Shown here in pieces: positions 35,565 through 44,544 of a stretch of 64,000 nt of DNA (positions within the stretch are counted from its first letter, which is position 1; the number at the start of each line of letters is the position of its first letter). Source of the stretch: Alkalihalobacillus sp047302405 (lineage in GTDB: Bacteria > Bacillota > Bacilli > Bacillales > Bacillaceae_D); assembly GCF_047302405.1 (NCBI RefSeq), contig NZ_CP154853.1, forward strand, positions 1,240,001 through 1,304,000. Reading direction: 5' to 3'. The notes below the pieces were generated by a model, which worked only from the letters and a program-made list of their open reading frames with translations, was not told where the DNA came from and did no database searches. The position numbers and the translations under genes are program-made.

Positions 35565-36173
35565 ATGGGATACGAATTACCACAATTACCTTACGCAGCA
35601 AACGCACTTGAGCCACATATTGATGAGACAACAATGAACATTCATCATGGTAAACATCATCAAACGTACATCACAAAATTAAACGCAGCACTTGAAGGTC
35701 ACGCTGAATTAGCTAGCAAAAGCATTGAGGACTTAGTAGCTAATCTTGATTCTGTACCTGAAAGCATTCGTACAGCGGTAAGAAATAATGGTGGTGGACA
35801 TGCTAACCACAAATTATTCTGGGAACTTCTTTCTCCAAATGGCGGCGGAGCTCCAACTGGTGAGGTTGCAGATGCAATTACTTCTACTTTTGGAAGCTTT
35901 GAAGCATTCAAAGAAAAATTTGCTGATGCTGGTGCTAATCGTTTCGGTTCTGGTTGGGCTTGGTTAGTTGTAGCTGATGGCAAATTAGAAATCACAAGTT
36001 CTCCAAACCAAGATTCTCCATTATCAGATGGTAAAGCACCTGTTCTTGGCCTTGACGTTTGGGAGCATGCTTACTACTTAAATTATCAAAACCGTCGTCC
36101 TGATTACATTAACGCATTCTGGAATGTGGTAAACTGGGACAAGGTTGAAGAATTATATCAAGCAGCAAAATAA
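35565..36173 (+). CDS. sodA: Superoxide dismutase (Mn)
   Basis: A 202-aa Mn/Fe superoxide dismutase that converts superoxide to peroxide and oxygen in the cytosol. Metal ligands are visible in MNIHHGKHHQTY (His), GGHANHKLFW (His) and LDVWEHAYYLNYQNRR (Asp, His); the GGG...W pattern fits the Mn type. The frame opens at 35517, but AAGGAGGAG before the ATG at 35565 sets the start. Confidence 0.97.
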   Translation: MGYELPQLPYAANALEPHIDETTMNIHHGKHHQTYITKLNAALEGHAELASKSIEDLVANLDSVPESIRTAVRNNGGGHANHKLFWELLSPNGGGAPTGEVADAITSTFGSFEAFKEKFADAGANRFGSGWAWLVVADGKLEITSSPNQDSPLSDGKAPVLGLDVWEHAYYLNYQNRRPDYINAFWNVVNWDKVEELYQAAK

Positions 36174-36180
36174 TAAATGA

Positions 36181-36209
36181 AGGGCCCTGATGATTCAGGG
36201 CTCTTTTTT
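36181..36209 (+). terminator. Terminator after sodA
   Basis: AGGGCCCTGA pairs with TCAGGGCTCT through ten pairs (one G-U), a TGAT loop and TTTTTT, starting seven bases after the sodA stop. Confidence 0.92.
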
Positions 36210-36435
36210 ATGGGATGAACGTTGTGACGAATGAGAGAAGGAACTTCCCAGCACCAACATGTTTACGCCAATTATATAAAAGAAGGTGTACACAACAATA
36301 ATTTCTTTTTTACGAAATGTGACTTCTTCATTAGACAGTAAACGTTTATAAATGGCCGGTTTTAGAAAAGTGATTTTTTTAAAAGTATAACCATCTCATC
36401 ATAAGACACACTATTTGATGAGGGTGGTGGCATTT

Positions 36436-37731
36436 GTGAAAAAAGCCTTACTTACAAAAATGATTGGCGAAATCGAGGTCACAAAGGAATTAGCCCTGTT
36501 ACTCACCATTGGCGGTTTATATGCATTAAGCATTGCCTTATCTAATACCTTTGTGAATGTTTATTTGTGGAAACAATCGGGGCAGTTTATCGATTTGGCC
36601 TTGTATAATTTAGCATCGGTTATTTTCCAACCACTTACATTTATTTTAGCCGGTAGGTGGGCGAAAAAAATTGATCGAATTATCGTATTGAGACTTGGAG
36701 TAAGTTTTTTGTCCGTCTTTTTTTTCACTGTTTTGTTTTTAGGGGAAAAGGCGAGTCAATATATCATCTTACTAGGAGCCTTAATTGGAATTGGTTTTGG
36801 ATTTTATTGGCTCGCTTTTAATGTCTTAACCTTTGAGATAACAGAGCCGGATACACGTGATTTTTTTAATGGGTTTTTAGGATTAGTCACATCATTTGCC
36901 GGGATGATTGGTCCGATGTTATCAGGGATTATCATTACAAATATGAAGAAATTTACGGGGTATACGGTCATATTTGCGATTTCATTAGGATTATTTGTCA
37001 TTGCGGTTTTGCTTAGTTTTTTGTTGAAAAGGCGTTCAGCTGAAGGGAATTTTCATTTTAAAGAGATTTTAAAAGAGCGAAAACATAATCATAACTGGCG
37101 ACAAATTTTATACGCTCATTTTTTTCAAGGTTTGCGTGAAGGGACGTTTATGTTTGTTATTACTGTATGGGTTTATATTGTGACTCAAAGTGAATTAGCT
37201 CTTGGGACATATGGTTTGGTCGCTTCATCCGTACAATTTGTGGCTTACTATTTGGCGACAAGATTAATTAAGCCTGCCTATCGAAAAAAGTCGATTCTTA
37301 TTGGCGGACTTATTTTATATGGGGCCATCTTTTTAATTGTCTTTCATTTATCATTTCCAAAGCTGATTACCTATGGGGTTATTATTTCAATGGCATACCC
37401 GATGTTACTCGTTCCGTACCTTTCATTAACGTATGATGTAATTGGTAAAGCAAGAAAAGCAGCAGAAATGAGAATTGAATACATTGTGGTCCGAGAGGTC
37501 TTTTTAAATTGTGGTCGAATTGTATCGGTCTTGGCGTTTATTTTTACCATTTCCGTATTTCCAGAAAAGACAGGGATTCCGATTCTTTTGCTTATATTAG
37601 GAGCTGGTCATACATGTATTTATTGGTTTGTTCGAAAAGTTCGTTTTTCTGGTCCGACTGGAGGGGAGGGAGTTCCTTTTTCAACACAAAGAAATGGCGA
37701 AAATGGCAGTACAGGAGGGACAACCGTTTAA
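36436..37731 (+). CDS. yqgE: MFS transporter YqgE
   Basis: A 431-aa protein with about 12 membrane helices, MFS type (AGRWAKKIDRIIVLRLG as the loop 2-3 motif, GALIGIGFGFYWLAFN). The position between sodA and pbpA matches B. subtilis yqgE. The substrate is unknown. The start is GTG at 36436 after GGTGGTGG; ATG at 36418 has no ribosome binding site. It ends in a Gly/Thr-rich tail. Confidence 0.82.
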   Translation: MKKALLTKMIGEIEVTKELALLLTIGGLYALSIALSNTFVNVYLWKQSGQFIDLALYNLASVIFQPLTFILAGRWAKKIDRIIVLRLGVSFLSVFFFTVLFLGEKASQYIILLGALIGIGFGFYWLAFNVLTFEITEPDTRDFFNGFLGLVTSFAGMIGPMLSGIIITNMKKFTGYTVIFAISLGLFVIAVLLSFLLKRRSAEGNFHFKEILKERKHNHNWRQILYAHFFQGLREGTFMFVITVWVYIVTQSELALGTYGLVASSVQFVAYYLATRLIKPAYRKKSILIGGLILYGAIFLIVFHLSFPKLITYGVIISMAYPMLLVPYLSLTYDVIGKARKAAEMRIEYIVVREVFLNCGRIVSVLAFIFTISVFPEKTGIPILLLILGAGHTCIYWFVRKVRFSGPTGGEGVPFSTQRNGENGSTGGTTV

Positions 37732-37804
37732 CTATCAGTTATTCTCATGAGAAAATAGAGTTTTCTGAGTTGTTCATTCCTATCAAAAGAAGGACATGTA
37801 TCTT

Positions 37805-37832
37805 TTGACAGCGACCCAGATTATGATATAAT
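37805..37832 (+). promoter_or_regulatory. Promoter of the 6S RNA
   Basis: TTGACA (37805-37810), a 16-base spacer and an extended -10 TGATATAAT (37824-37832): a near-consensus sigma-A promoter. Confidence 0.85.
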
Positions 37833-37841
37833 GAGTATACA

Positions 37842-38032
37842 AATCAATTAAATAAGCCTGCCGTGTTAGTCAGCTTCCATTTGTTTCGAACCTTGTTTTC
37901 AAAAAGGGAGCCTTAAATCGAACATCTACCAACATGCCAATTTATTTTGGACGTTGAAGGATCTTCTGCGGGCACCCACCTACAAGTGTAGGTTCAAGAA
38001 ACAACTGTAGCAACGGCATTCGCGGGTTTTTG
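37842..38032 (+). ncRNA. ssrS: 6S RNA
   Basis: About 190 bases without a gene. The closing stem pairs TGCCGT (37859-37864) with ACGGCA (38013-38018). The middle has GAACCTTGTTTTCAAAAAGG. The 3' part, CACCCACCTACAAGTGTAGG followed by TTCAAGAAACAAC, is what I recall of Bacillus 6S RNA, which mimics an open promoter and binds RNA polymerase-sigma-A. It ends in CGCGGGTTTTT. The 5' end is inferred from the promoter. Confidence 0.88.
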
Positions 38033-38047
38033 ACATTCTAACAGTTC

Positions 38048-38076
38048 TAGACACCTTCTCTTAGGTGTCTATTCTT
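38048..38076 (+). terminator. Hairpin after the 6S RNA
   Basis: AGACACC pairs with GGTGTCT across an 8-base loop, followed by ATTCTTATG. It may be a backup terminator for the 6S transcript or part of the pbpA leader. Confidence 0.5.
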
Positions 38077-38116
38077 ATGTATACATAGATAAAAGCCATT
38101 CGGTGAGGTGACGGTG

Positions 38117-40180
38117 ATGACAAACAAAGAAAAAACAAGGAAGAAACGACAAGTACCTGTGCGTTTAAATATTTTATTTTTTGCAGTTTTTATCCTCTTT
38201 TCCATTCTTATTCTAAGGTTAGGGTACGTACAAATTGTGCAAGGGGAAGAATTTCAAAAGGAGCTTGAAAGAACAAGCAATTCCACCGCAAGAATTGATG
38301 CACCAAGAGGAATTATGTATGACCGTTATGGAAATATTGTTGTTGATAATGAGTTAGTCCTTTCATTAACCTATACAAATCCATCTCAACAAACGAGAGC
38401 AACAGATATGCTAAAGTTAGCTTGGAAATTACAGCCGCTTATTGAAATCGATACAGAAAATGTTCGAGAATTTACGTTAAGAGAATATTTATTGTTACAA
38501 TTGGATGCAGAAGAAATCGCTAAATTAACAGACGATATAGATACAGATGATATGACATCAGGGGAAATATATCGGGCCCAAATCAATGCGATACCAGAGG
38601 GGAAGATAGAGCAAATTTCTGACCGAGAGCTTGAAGTCATTGCGATCTTTCAAGAAATGTCAGCGGGTTACGCCAATACTCCGCAACGAATTAAAAAAGA
38701 TATTACTGATAAAGAGGCCCATGTTATTAGTGAGCGTTTAAGCGAATTACCAGGAATTGATATTTTACGTGATTCGGAAAGAACCTATCCTTTTGGGAAC
38801 AACTTCTTGTTTGGAAATATTCGCTCGATCCCTAGTGAGCAAATTGATTCTTTCTTAGCACGTGGTTATTCACGGGCAGACCAAGTAGGAGTAAGTTTTC
38901 TCGAAATGCAATATGAGGAAGCGTTACGTGGACAAAAGGCAGAGGTTGAAAATATTACGACAACATCGGGCTCTAGCGTTCAAAGGGAAATAACGGAGAA
39001 ATTAGGGCAAAGAGGAAATGATTTAGTGCTCTCCTTAGACATGGAATATCAGCAACTTTTAGAAGAAGCTGTAGAACGACAAGTGAAAACAGGAGCATTG
39101 CGATATTTAGGAGATAAAAATGCTTATGCGATTGTGATGGAGCCTAATACAGGTGAGGTTCTTGCGATGGTCGGTTATGAAGATAAAGTTGGAGCTGAAA
39201 ATGGGCCGGTAATGAATCATCAGGCCATTGTTAATAATGGTTTTGAGATGGGCTCTACTATTAAAGCAGCAACGGTTTTGGCAGGATTTGAATCCGGGGC
39301 TATGCCTATAGGTGCAACCGTATATGATCGACCTATTAGGGTAGCTGGTCAACCTTATAGTTCTTTAAATCGGACTCTTGGAAATATTGGTTATTCTAAA
39401 GCACTGGAACGTTCTTCGAATATTTATATGATTGAAGTTGGGTTAAGGTTAGCTAATTATCGCCAACATAATAACCGACTCATTTTAAATGAAGTGAGTA
39501 GGGCATATGATACGTTAAAATATTATTTCCATCAATTTGGGTTAGGTGTTGATACCGGAATCGATTTGCCATCTTCTAGTGTTGGGTATATAGGTGATGT
39601 AGTCGGTCAAGAAGGTGCCGGTGGATTAATGCTACAATTTACTTTTGGACAGTTTGATCAATATACCCCTTTACAAATGGCTCAATATATTTCAACGATT
39701 GCTAATGGCGGTAATCGAGTACAACCTAGGTTAGTAAATGAAATACGCCAGCCGTATGCTGATAAGGATGAGCTTGGACCTGTTATTCAATCATTTGGGC
39801 CAAATATTTTGAATCGACTTGACATGAACGATGATATGATTTCGAGAGTGCAACAATCATTAGAGTTAGTTGTTCATGGTGGCCAAGGGACAGCCCCAAG
39901 ATTGAAAGATGATGTTAATCATAATATTCGAGTCGCTGCGAAAACTGGAACAGCTCAAGTTAGGTATAATGGTAGAGATGCCAATAACCAAACCTTAGTA
40001 GGGTATGCACCAGCGGATGACCCTGAAATTGCGTTTGCTATTGTTGTGCCTAATACAAGCACGTCCAATGGTTACAACATTAGCCAAGGCATTGGTGTTG
40101 AATTAATCAATGATTATTTTGACCTTAAAGAAGAACGTCAAGGTCCAACAAAAGTGGAACGAGATGAGGACGCTGAATAA
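38117..40180 (+). CDS. pbpA: Penicillin-binding protein 2A-type transpeptidase
   Basis: A class B PBP, 687 aa, which cross-links peptidoglycan for cylindrical wall growth or spore outgrowth. It has a short cytoplasmic basic segment, one membrane anchor (residues 18-40), a PBP dimerisation domain and the transpeptidase domain with S380TIK, S433SN and K609TG. The start at 38117 follows GGTGAGGTG; GTG at 38108 is in frame. The sodA-yqgE-pbpA order matches B. subtilis. Confidence 0.94.
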   Translation: MTNKEKTRKKRQVPVRLNILFFAVFILFSILILRLGYVQIVQGEEFQKELERTSNSTARIDAPRGIMYDRYGNIVVDNELVLSLTYTNPSQQTRATDMLKLAWKLQPLIEIDTENVREFTLREYLLLQLDAEEIAKLTDDIDTDDMTSGEIYRAQINAIPEGKIEQISDRELEVIAIFQEMSAGYANTPQRIKKDITDKEAHVISERLSELPGIDILRDSERTYPFGNNFLFGNIRSIPSEQIDSFLARGYSRADQVGVSFLEMQYEEALRGQKAEVENITTTSGSSVQREITEKLGQRGNDLVLSLDMEYQQLLEEAVERQVKTGALRYLGDKNAYAIVMEPNTGEVLAMVGYEDKVGAENGPVMNHQAIVNNGFEMGSTIKAATVLAGFESGAMPIGATVYDRPIRVAGQPYSSLNRTLGNIGYSKALERSSNIYMIEVGLRLANYRQHNNRLILNEVSRAYDTLKYYFHQFGLGVDTGIDLPSSSVGYIGDVVGQEGAGGLMLQFTFGQFDQYTPLQMAQYISTIANGGNRVQPRLVNEIRQPYADKDELGPVIQSFGPNILNRLDMNDDMISRVQQSLELVVHGGQGTAPRLKDDVNHNIRVAAKTGTAQVRYNGRDANNQTLVGYAPADDPEIAFAIVVPNTSTSNGYNISQGIGVELINDYFDLKEERQGPTKVERDEDAE

Positions 40181-40185
40181 ATAAA

Positions 40186-40227
40186 GAAAAAAGCATGGTG
40201 CCTAGAGTTAGGCGACCATGCTTTTTT
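40186..40227. terminator. Terminator after pbpA
   Basis: AAAAAAGCATGGT pairs with ACCATGCTTTTTT, with an inner GCCTA/TAGGC stem. It is symmetric and can serve the convergent gene ending at 40226. Confidence 0.92.
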
Positions 40228-40573
40228 AATGAGTTGGTTTTTGATATTTCGTTTGTAAGATGCTGATAACTTCATTTTCGGTTAATTTCATTTCTTTGGC
40301 GATTTCTTCTTCGGTATGTCCTTTTGATTTTAAGGCAAGAACATCGTCAATAAGTTGCTCACGGGCGGTTCCTTTTTTGCGTTGTTGAATTAAGCTGTGG
40401 TGTTCTTCTTCTAATGTTTTCAGTCTTTTGTTGACGATAAATATTTCTTTTTTGTAGGCGATGGTCAAATCATCGACTTCTTTTGCTAATGCTTTTGTTC
40501 GATCTTGACGAAAAAAAGATAAGCTGAAAATGAGTATTGAAAAAGTAAGTAATCCTAAAAAAGCCCATTCCAT
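40226..40573 (-). CDS. Membrane-anchored coiled-coil protein, SwrB/DUF6115-like
   Basis: A 115-aa protein with one N-terminal helix (WAFLGLLTFSILIFSLSFF), a Lys/Glu coiled coil (residues 25-70) and a C-terminal helix-turn-helix-like stretch (DDVLALKSKGHTEEEIAKEMKLTENEVISIL). The layout recalls SwrB/YlxL-type proteins, but I cannot assign it firmly. AAAGGTTGA precedes the ATG at 40573. Confidence 0.7.
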   Translation of the reverse strand: MEWAFLGLLTFSILIFSLSFFRQDRTKALAKEVDDLTIAYKKEIFIVNKRLKTLEEEHHSLIQQRKKGTAREQLIDDVLALKSKGHTEEEIAKEMKLTENEVISILQTKYQKPTH

Positions 40574-40704
40574 AAATAAATCAACCTTTCATTGTGTAAA
40601 ACATAATCTTTTTATTATATCGGCTGAACGCTTACGTTTTTAAAAGAGTTTTTAAGTCTAATCTATTTTAACATTGAATGAAACCATTTTTATAAGAATT
40701 TTTA

Positions 40705-40719
40705 TGAGAGCGTTTACTT
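40705..40719. promoter_or_regulatory. Possible CcpA (cre) site
   Basis: TGAGAGCGTTTACTT; read on the minus strand, AAGTAAACGCTCTCA fits the cre consensus WTGNAARCGNWWWCA at 13 of 15 positions. It lies upstream of the polysaccharide operon, a plausible target for carbon catabolite control. Confidence 0.45.
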
Positions 40720-40789
40720 TTATAAAAAATGAAAAAAACAAACAAATTCCTACATAATTATGCCCTTTTCACAGGTAAATAGCCCTTTT

Positions 40790-40834
40790 GTTTCGACAAC
40801 AATTGCTAAATAAAAATGTCGAAACATTTTTTTT
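40790..40834 (+). terminator. Terminator-like hairpin upstream of the polysaccharide operon
   Basis: GTTTCGACA (40790-40798) pairs perfectly with TGTCGAAAC (40817-40825), an 18-base loop between, and ATTTTTTTT follows. No plus-strand gene is upstream within 600 bases, so it may end a short leader or sRNA transcript, or act as an attenuator if a promoter lies upstream. Confidence 0.65.
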
Positions 40835-40890
40835 GAGGGTTTGAAACCATTTGTTTACTGGGGTTGACAAAAAACGACAAAGTTCAGTGC

Positions 40891-40919
40891 TTGTTTGCCT
40901 ATTTTTTCGAATGTATGAT
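40891..40919 (+). promoter_or_regulatory. Candidate promoter of the polysaccharide operon
   Basis: TTGTTT (40891-40896), a 17-base spacer and TATGAT (40914-40919). A separate TTGACA at 40864-40869 lacks a matching -10. Confidence 0.45.
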
Positions 40920-41010
40920 TAAGATATGAATAAAATGATTTTGAATATTCGAACGAGTATAAATGAATATAAGAAATCGCAACACGAAATTATTTTTGGA
41001 GGTGGTTAGA

Positions 41011-41730
41011 CTGATCGAGAAAATCGCTGAATTAAGAGAGAAAGGGTATTCATTTCGAAAAATTGCCCATGAACTGGGAACGACAGTTGGAAAAGTCCAA
41101 TATCGTTATCACAAGTATAAGGAGCAAGTGTTGTTGCAACATCAAGTGGAAACAACAGTTGGTCAGAATAATGACCTACATGCAAAGGAAGAAAGCCAAT
41201 CACTCCAAGACAAGTCACCTGATTATTATGGTGAACCACCTATGATTACTTACGTTGAGCCACCATCAACTTATGACAAGGATTCACTTGTCTTACTTCC
41301 AAAAAATCCATTTATTTTACATGCTTTTTGGGACGTTCAATTATCCACTCAACAAATGGTCGAGCATCAATTTAGAAAGCCGTGGTCTTCTTTAAAAAAG
41401 CAACTGAAGATCTATGATATAACAGCGATGCATTTTGATGGGCACCATGCTCATCGATTTTATACGATTACCCTCCCTGAAATGACAAATAATTGGTATA
41501 TTAGTGAACTTGAACCGAATAGAACGTATCTGGCGGACTTTGGTGTGGAGACAGATGAAGGAAACTTTTTTAGTCTAATTCGTTCGAATGCCATGGACAC
41601 GTCCAGAATTAAAAAAAGTGAACGAGGACGATATTCTGAAGCGGTCTATAATTGGAAAACTGGACAAGCCAAAGACCCAGAATGGCTCGAGCACTTTAGC
41701 ACATATTCTTTTTACGAATCAATTAAATAG
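41011..41730 (+). CDS. DUF4912 domain protein of the polysaccharide operon
   Basis: About 239 aa. It has an N-terminal helix-turn-helix-like region (IEKIAELREKGYSFRKIAHELGTTVGKVQYRYHKYKEQ), a Gln/Ser-rich linker, and a DUF4912 domain (LVLLPKNPFILHAFWDVQ..., LKIYDITAMHFDG, WYISELEPNRTYLADFGVETDEGNFFSLIRSNAM). GGAGGTGG (40998-41005) is spaced for a CTG start at 41011 that gives the family-like beginning (M)IEKIAELREKG. The in-frame ATG at 40963 lacks a ribosome binding site. It could regulate the following enzymes or bind their glucan; both are inferences. Confidence 0.82.
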   Translation: MIEKIAELREKGYSFRKIAHELGTTVGKVQYRYHKYKEQVLLQHQVETTVGQNNDLHAKEESQSLQDKSPDYYGEPPMITYVEPPSTYDKDSLVLLPKNPFILHAFWDVQLSTQQMVEHQFRKPWSSLKKQLKIYDITAMHFDGHHAHRFYTITLPEMTNNWYISELEPNRTYLADFGVETDEGNFFSLIRSNAMDTSRIKKSERGRYSEAVYNWKTGQAKDPEWLEHFSTYSFYESIK

Positions 41731-41742
41731 GAGCTGAAGAAA

Positions 41743-44523
41743 ATGAAAGAAGGGTATTTTTCTCTCGTTCTCCATGCTCATCTCCCATATGTAAGGCATG
41801 AGGAAGAGGAGAGATTAGAAGAGCGTTGGCTTTTTGAGGCAATGACGGAGACGTATATTCCACTCATCTGGTCTTTGAAGTCGGCACAAGTGAAAGAAGC
41901 ACTTACTATTTCCTTCACACCTCCTTTAATGGAAATGCTAGCTGATGAGCGTATGCAAAAAAGGTATTTAGCCCATTTAGATTTAACGGAGCAATTAATT
42001 TTGAAAGAACTTGTCGAACAGGATAACCCTGATGAGAGAAGAGTGATCAAGTTTTATCAAGAACGATTCCAACGTATTAAGGAAACATATAAAAATTATA
42101 ATTTCAATATTCTGAATGCTTATAAGGAATTAAAGGATCAAAAGCTTGTTACGCTTATGACTTCAGCAGCAACACATGCCTTTTTACCTTATGTACAAAC
42201 CAAAAATGCGATACGCTCACAAATCGTTGAAGGCATTCGTTGTTTTGAATCGCATTTTGGCGAAAAGCCTTTAGGGTTTTGGTTGCCTGAATGTGCTTTT
42301 GCACCAGGAATAGACCGAATTTTAGTAGAGGAAGGGATTCGCTATGCTTTTGCCGATGAACACGCGATTTTAAGCGCGGACCCTCATCCAGAAAAGGGAA
42401 GTGGAGCGCCGATTTATACACCACATGGATTAATCCTTTTTCCTCGTCATACAACGTTATCAAGTAAGGTGTGGAGTTCGACTTTAGGGTATCCAGGTGA
42501 TGTTGATTACCGTGAATTTTATCGTGATATTGCTTATGAACGTGACTGGGATTATATTCAGCCATTTGTCCATTCAGAAGGCATTCGTATCGATACAGGT
42601 TTAAAGTATAGAAGAATTACGGCTAACTCAGAACATAAAGAGACTTATGTACGTGAATGGGCAATCGGTAAAATACAAGCTCATGCGGATGATTACATTC
42701 ATTCGATTCATCAAGAAGTTGAGGCACATGGTGATCAAAGTTATCCACCGTATTTAATGGTCGCTCCGTTTGATGCGGAACTCTTTGGGCATTGGTGGTT
42801 TGAAGGGCCAGAATGGATTGAAGCTTTGTTAAAAAAAGGGGCTGATTCGGTATCCTTTATTACCCCAGAAGAATACATGCATCGACATTATTATGACTTT
42901 ACGACGTCTCATGTATCGTTTTCTACTTGGGGCAGGGACGGTTATGGTGATGTATGGATGAATGAAACGAATACCTTTTTATATAAGCACTATCATCAAA
43001 TGGAACAAGATTTAACGACAACCGTTGCTTTATTTAATCATCCATCCTCTGAACAACGTCGGGCTATGCAACAAATGGTTCGTGAATGGATGCTTGCTGT
43101 TAGTAGTGACTGGGCATTTATATTCGATGGTCAAAGCACCGCCCAATATGCTTATGAACGGTTTAAAAATCATTTTAATCGTTTTAATCACCTTAAAGAG
43201 ACCTTACTGAACCATCAGTTAACAGAAGCGTATTTAACGAGTATGGAGCAAGCCTTTCCATTTTTAGAACAAGTCGATGAACAAGTCTTTTTATCTGAAC
43301 ATGATCGATATGCACGTTCTTTGAAGCCGTCAAATTTAGTCCCTTCAAATAAAAAGAAAATACTTATGTTAAGTTGGGAATTCCCGCCGATGATGGTAGG
43401 TGGACTTTCTAGACATGTCTTTGATTTATCTAGAGCTCTTACGAAGGACGGTCATGAAGTACATGTCCTTACATCCTATGTTGAAGGGTATCCAACTTAT
43501 GAAAATAATTTAGGCATTCATGTTTATCGCGTTAAAGGGCTACAACCTAAAGCAGAGTCATTTTTTGATTGGGTTGGGAGCTTGAATATGGCGATGGTTC
43601 AATGTCTAGAAAAAATAACTAGAACGGTCCAGTTTGACATCGTACATGCTCATGATTGGTTAGTAAGTGTGGCGGCTAAAGCGATAAAGACTACTTATAA
43701 TATTCCTTTGCTTGTTACCATTCACGCTACAGAGCATGGTCGAAATCATGGGATCCATAATGACCTTCAGTTTGAAATCAACCAAAAAGAATGGGAATTA
43801 ACATATGAAGCGGACCAAATTATTGTTTGTAGTTCATATATGAAAGAGGAATTAAAATCGATTTTCTCTTTACCTGAGGAAAAAATGGCGATCATTCCGA
43901 ATGGGGTTGATATTGAACAAGTAACGGTCCATCACGATCAAGACTTTAAAATAGACGATGACAATCGTTTTACGATTTTTTCAGTTGGTCGGGTTGTAAA
44001 AGAAAAAGGTTTCGAAACGATTATTTATGCGGCAGAGAATATGAGAGAAAAAGGAGTCGATTTTAAATTTGTTGTCGCAGGGAAAGGACCAATGCTTGAG
44101 CAATATCGCCAACTCGTTTACGAGAAAGGACTTGATCACTATGTACTCTTCTTAGGCTTTATAAGTGATGAAGATAGGAACTCATGGTTAAGAAGAAGTG
44201 ATGTCGTTCTATTCCCAAGTCTTTATGAACCTTTTGGGATTGTGGCTTTAGAAGGGATGGCGGCAGGAAAAGCAACGATTGTTTCCGATACAGGAGGACT
44301 TGCTGATATTATTGATCATGGAAAAAATGGCTTGAAAATGATCCCAGGTCATGTCGAAAGTCTAGTTGATCAAGTTCTGTATCTCTTTAACCATCCAATC
44401 GCAAGAGAACAGCTCGCTGAACAAGGTTTAGTAGATGTGAAATCAAAATATGATTGGAATCAAATTGCCCAACAAACGTTGTTGGAAATGGATAAATGTT
44501 TACCTGATCAAGTGAAGGTTTAG
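41743..44523 (+). CDS. GH57 glucan branching enzyme-like / GT4 glycosyltransferase fusion
   Basis: A 926-aa two-domain enzyme. Residues 1-530 are a GH57 module (SLVLHAHLPYVRH; WLPECAFAPG with nucleophile E183; APFDAELFGHWWFEG with acid/base D344; C-terminal helical bundle). Residues about 537-920 are a GT4 glycogen-synthase-like transferase (MLSWEFPPMMVGGLSRHV, HAHDWL, and E829PFGIVALE837). In family terms GH57 would make or rearrange alpha-1,6 branches and GT4 would extend an alpha-glucan from a nucleotide sugar, so the fusion suggests synthesis and branching of one polymer. AGGAGC precedes the ATG. Confidence 0.92.
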   Translation: MKEGYFSLVLHAHLPYVRHEEEERLEERWLFEAMTETYIPLIWSLKSAQVKEALTISFTPPLMEMLADERMQKRYLAHLDLTEQLILKELVEQDNPDERRVIKFYQERFQRIKETYKNYNFNILNAYKELKDQKLVTLMTSAATHAFLPYVQTKNAIRSQIVEGIRCFESHFGEKPLGFWLPECAFAPGIDRILVEEGIRYAFADEHAILSADPHPEKGSGAPIYTPHGLILFPRHTTLSSKVWSSTLGYPGDVDYREFYRDIAYERDWDYIQPFVHSEGIRIDTGLKYRRITANSEHKETYVREWAIGKIQAHADDYIHSIHQEVEAHGDQSYPPYLMVAPFDAELFGHWWFEGPEWIEALLKKGADSVSFITPEEYMHRHYYDFTTSHVSFSTWGRDGYGDVWMNETNTFLYKHYHQMEQDLTTTVALFNHPSSEQRRAMQQMVREWMLAVSSDWAFIFDGQSTAQYAYERFKNHFNRFNHLKETLLNHQLTEAYLTSMEQAFPFLEQVDEQVFLSEHDRYARSLKPSNLVPSNKKKILMLSWEFPPMMVGGLSRHVFDLSRALTKDGHEVHVLTSYVEGYPTYENNLGIHVYRVKGLQPKAESFFDWVGSLNMAMVQCLEKITRTVQFDIVHAHDWLVSVAAKAIKTTYNIPLLVTIHATEHGRNHGIHNDLQFEINQKEWELTYEADQIIVCSSYMKEELKSIFSLPEEKMAIIPNGVDIEQVTVHHDQDFKIDDDNRFTIFSVGRVVKEKGFETIIYAAENMREKGVDFKFVVAGKGPMLEQYRQLVYEKGLDHYVLFLGFISDEDRNSWLRRSDVVLFPSLYEPFGIVALEGMAAGKATIVSDTGGLADIIDHGKNGLKMIPGHVESLVDQVLYLFNHPIAREQLAEQGLVDVKSKYDWNQIAQQTLLEMDKCLPDQVKV

Positions 44524-44544
44524 ATAAATAGAGGAGGCGGTAGT

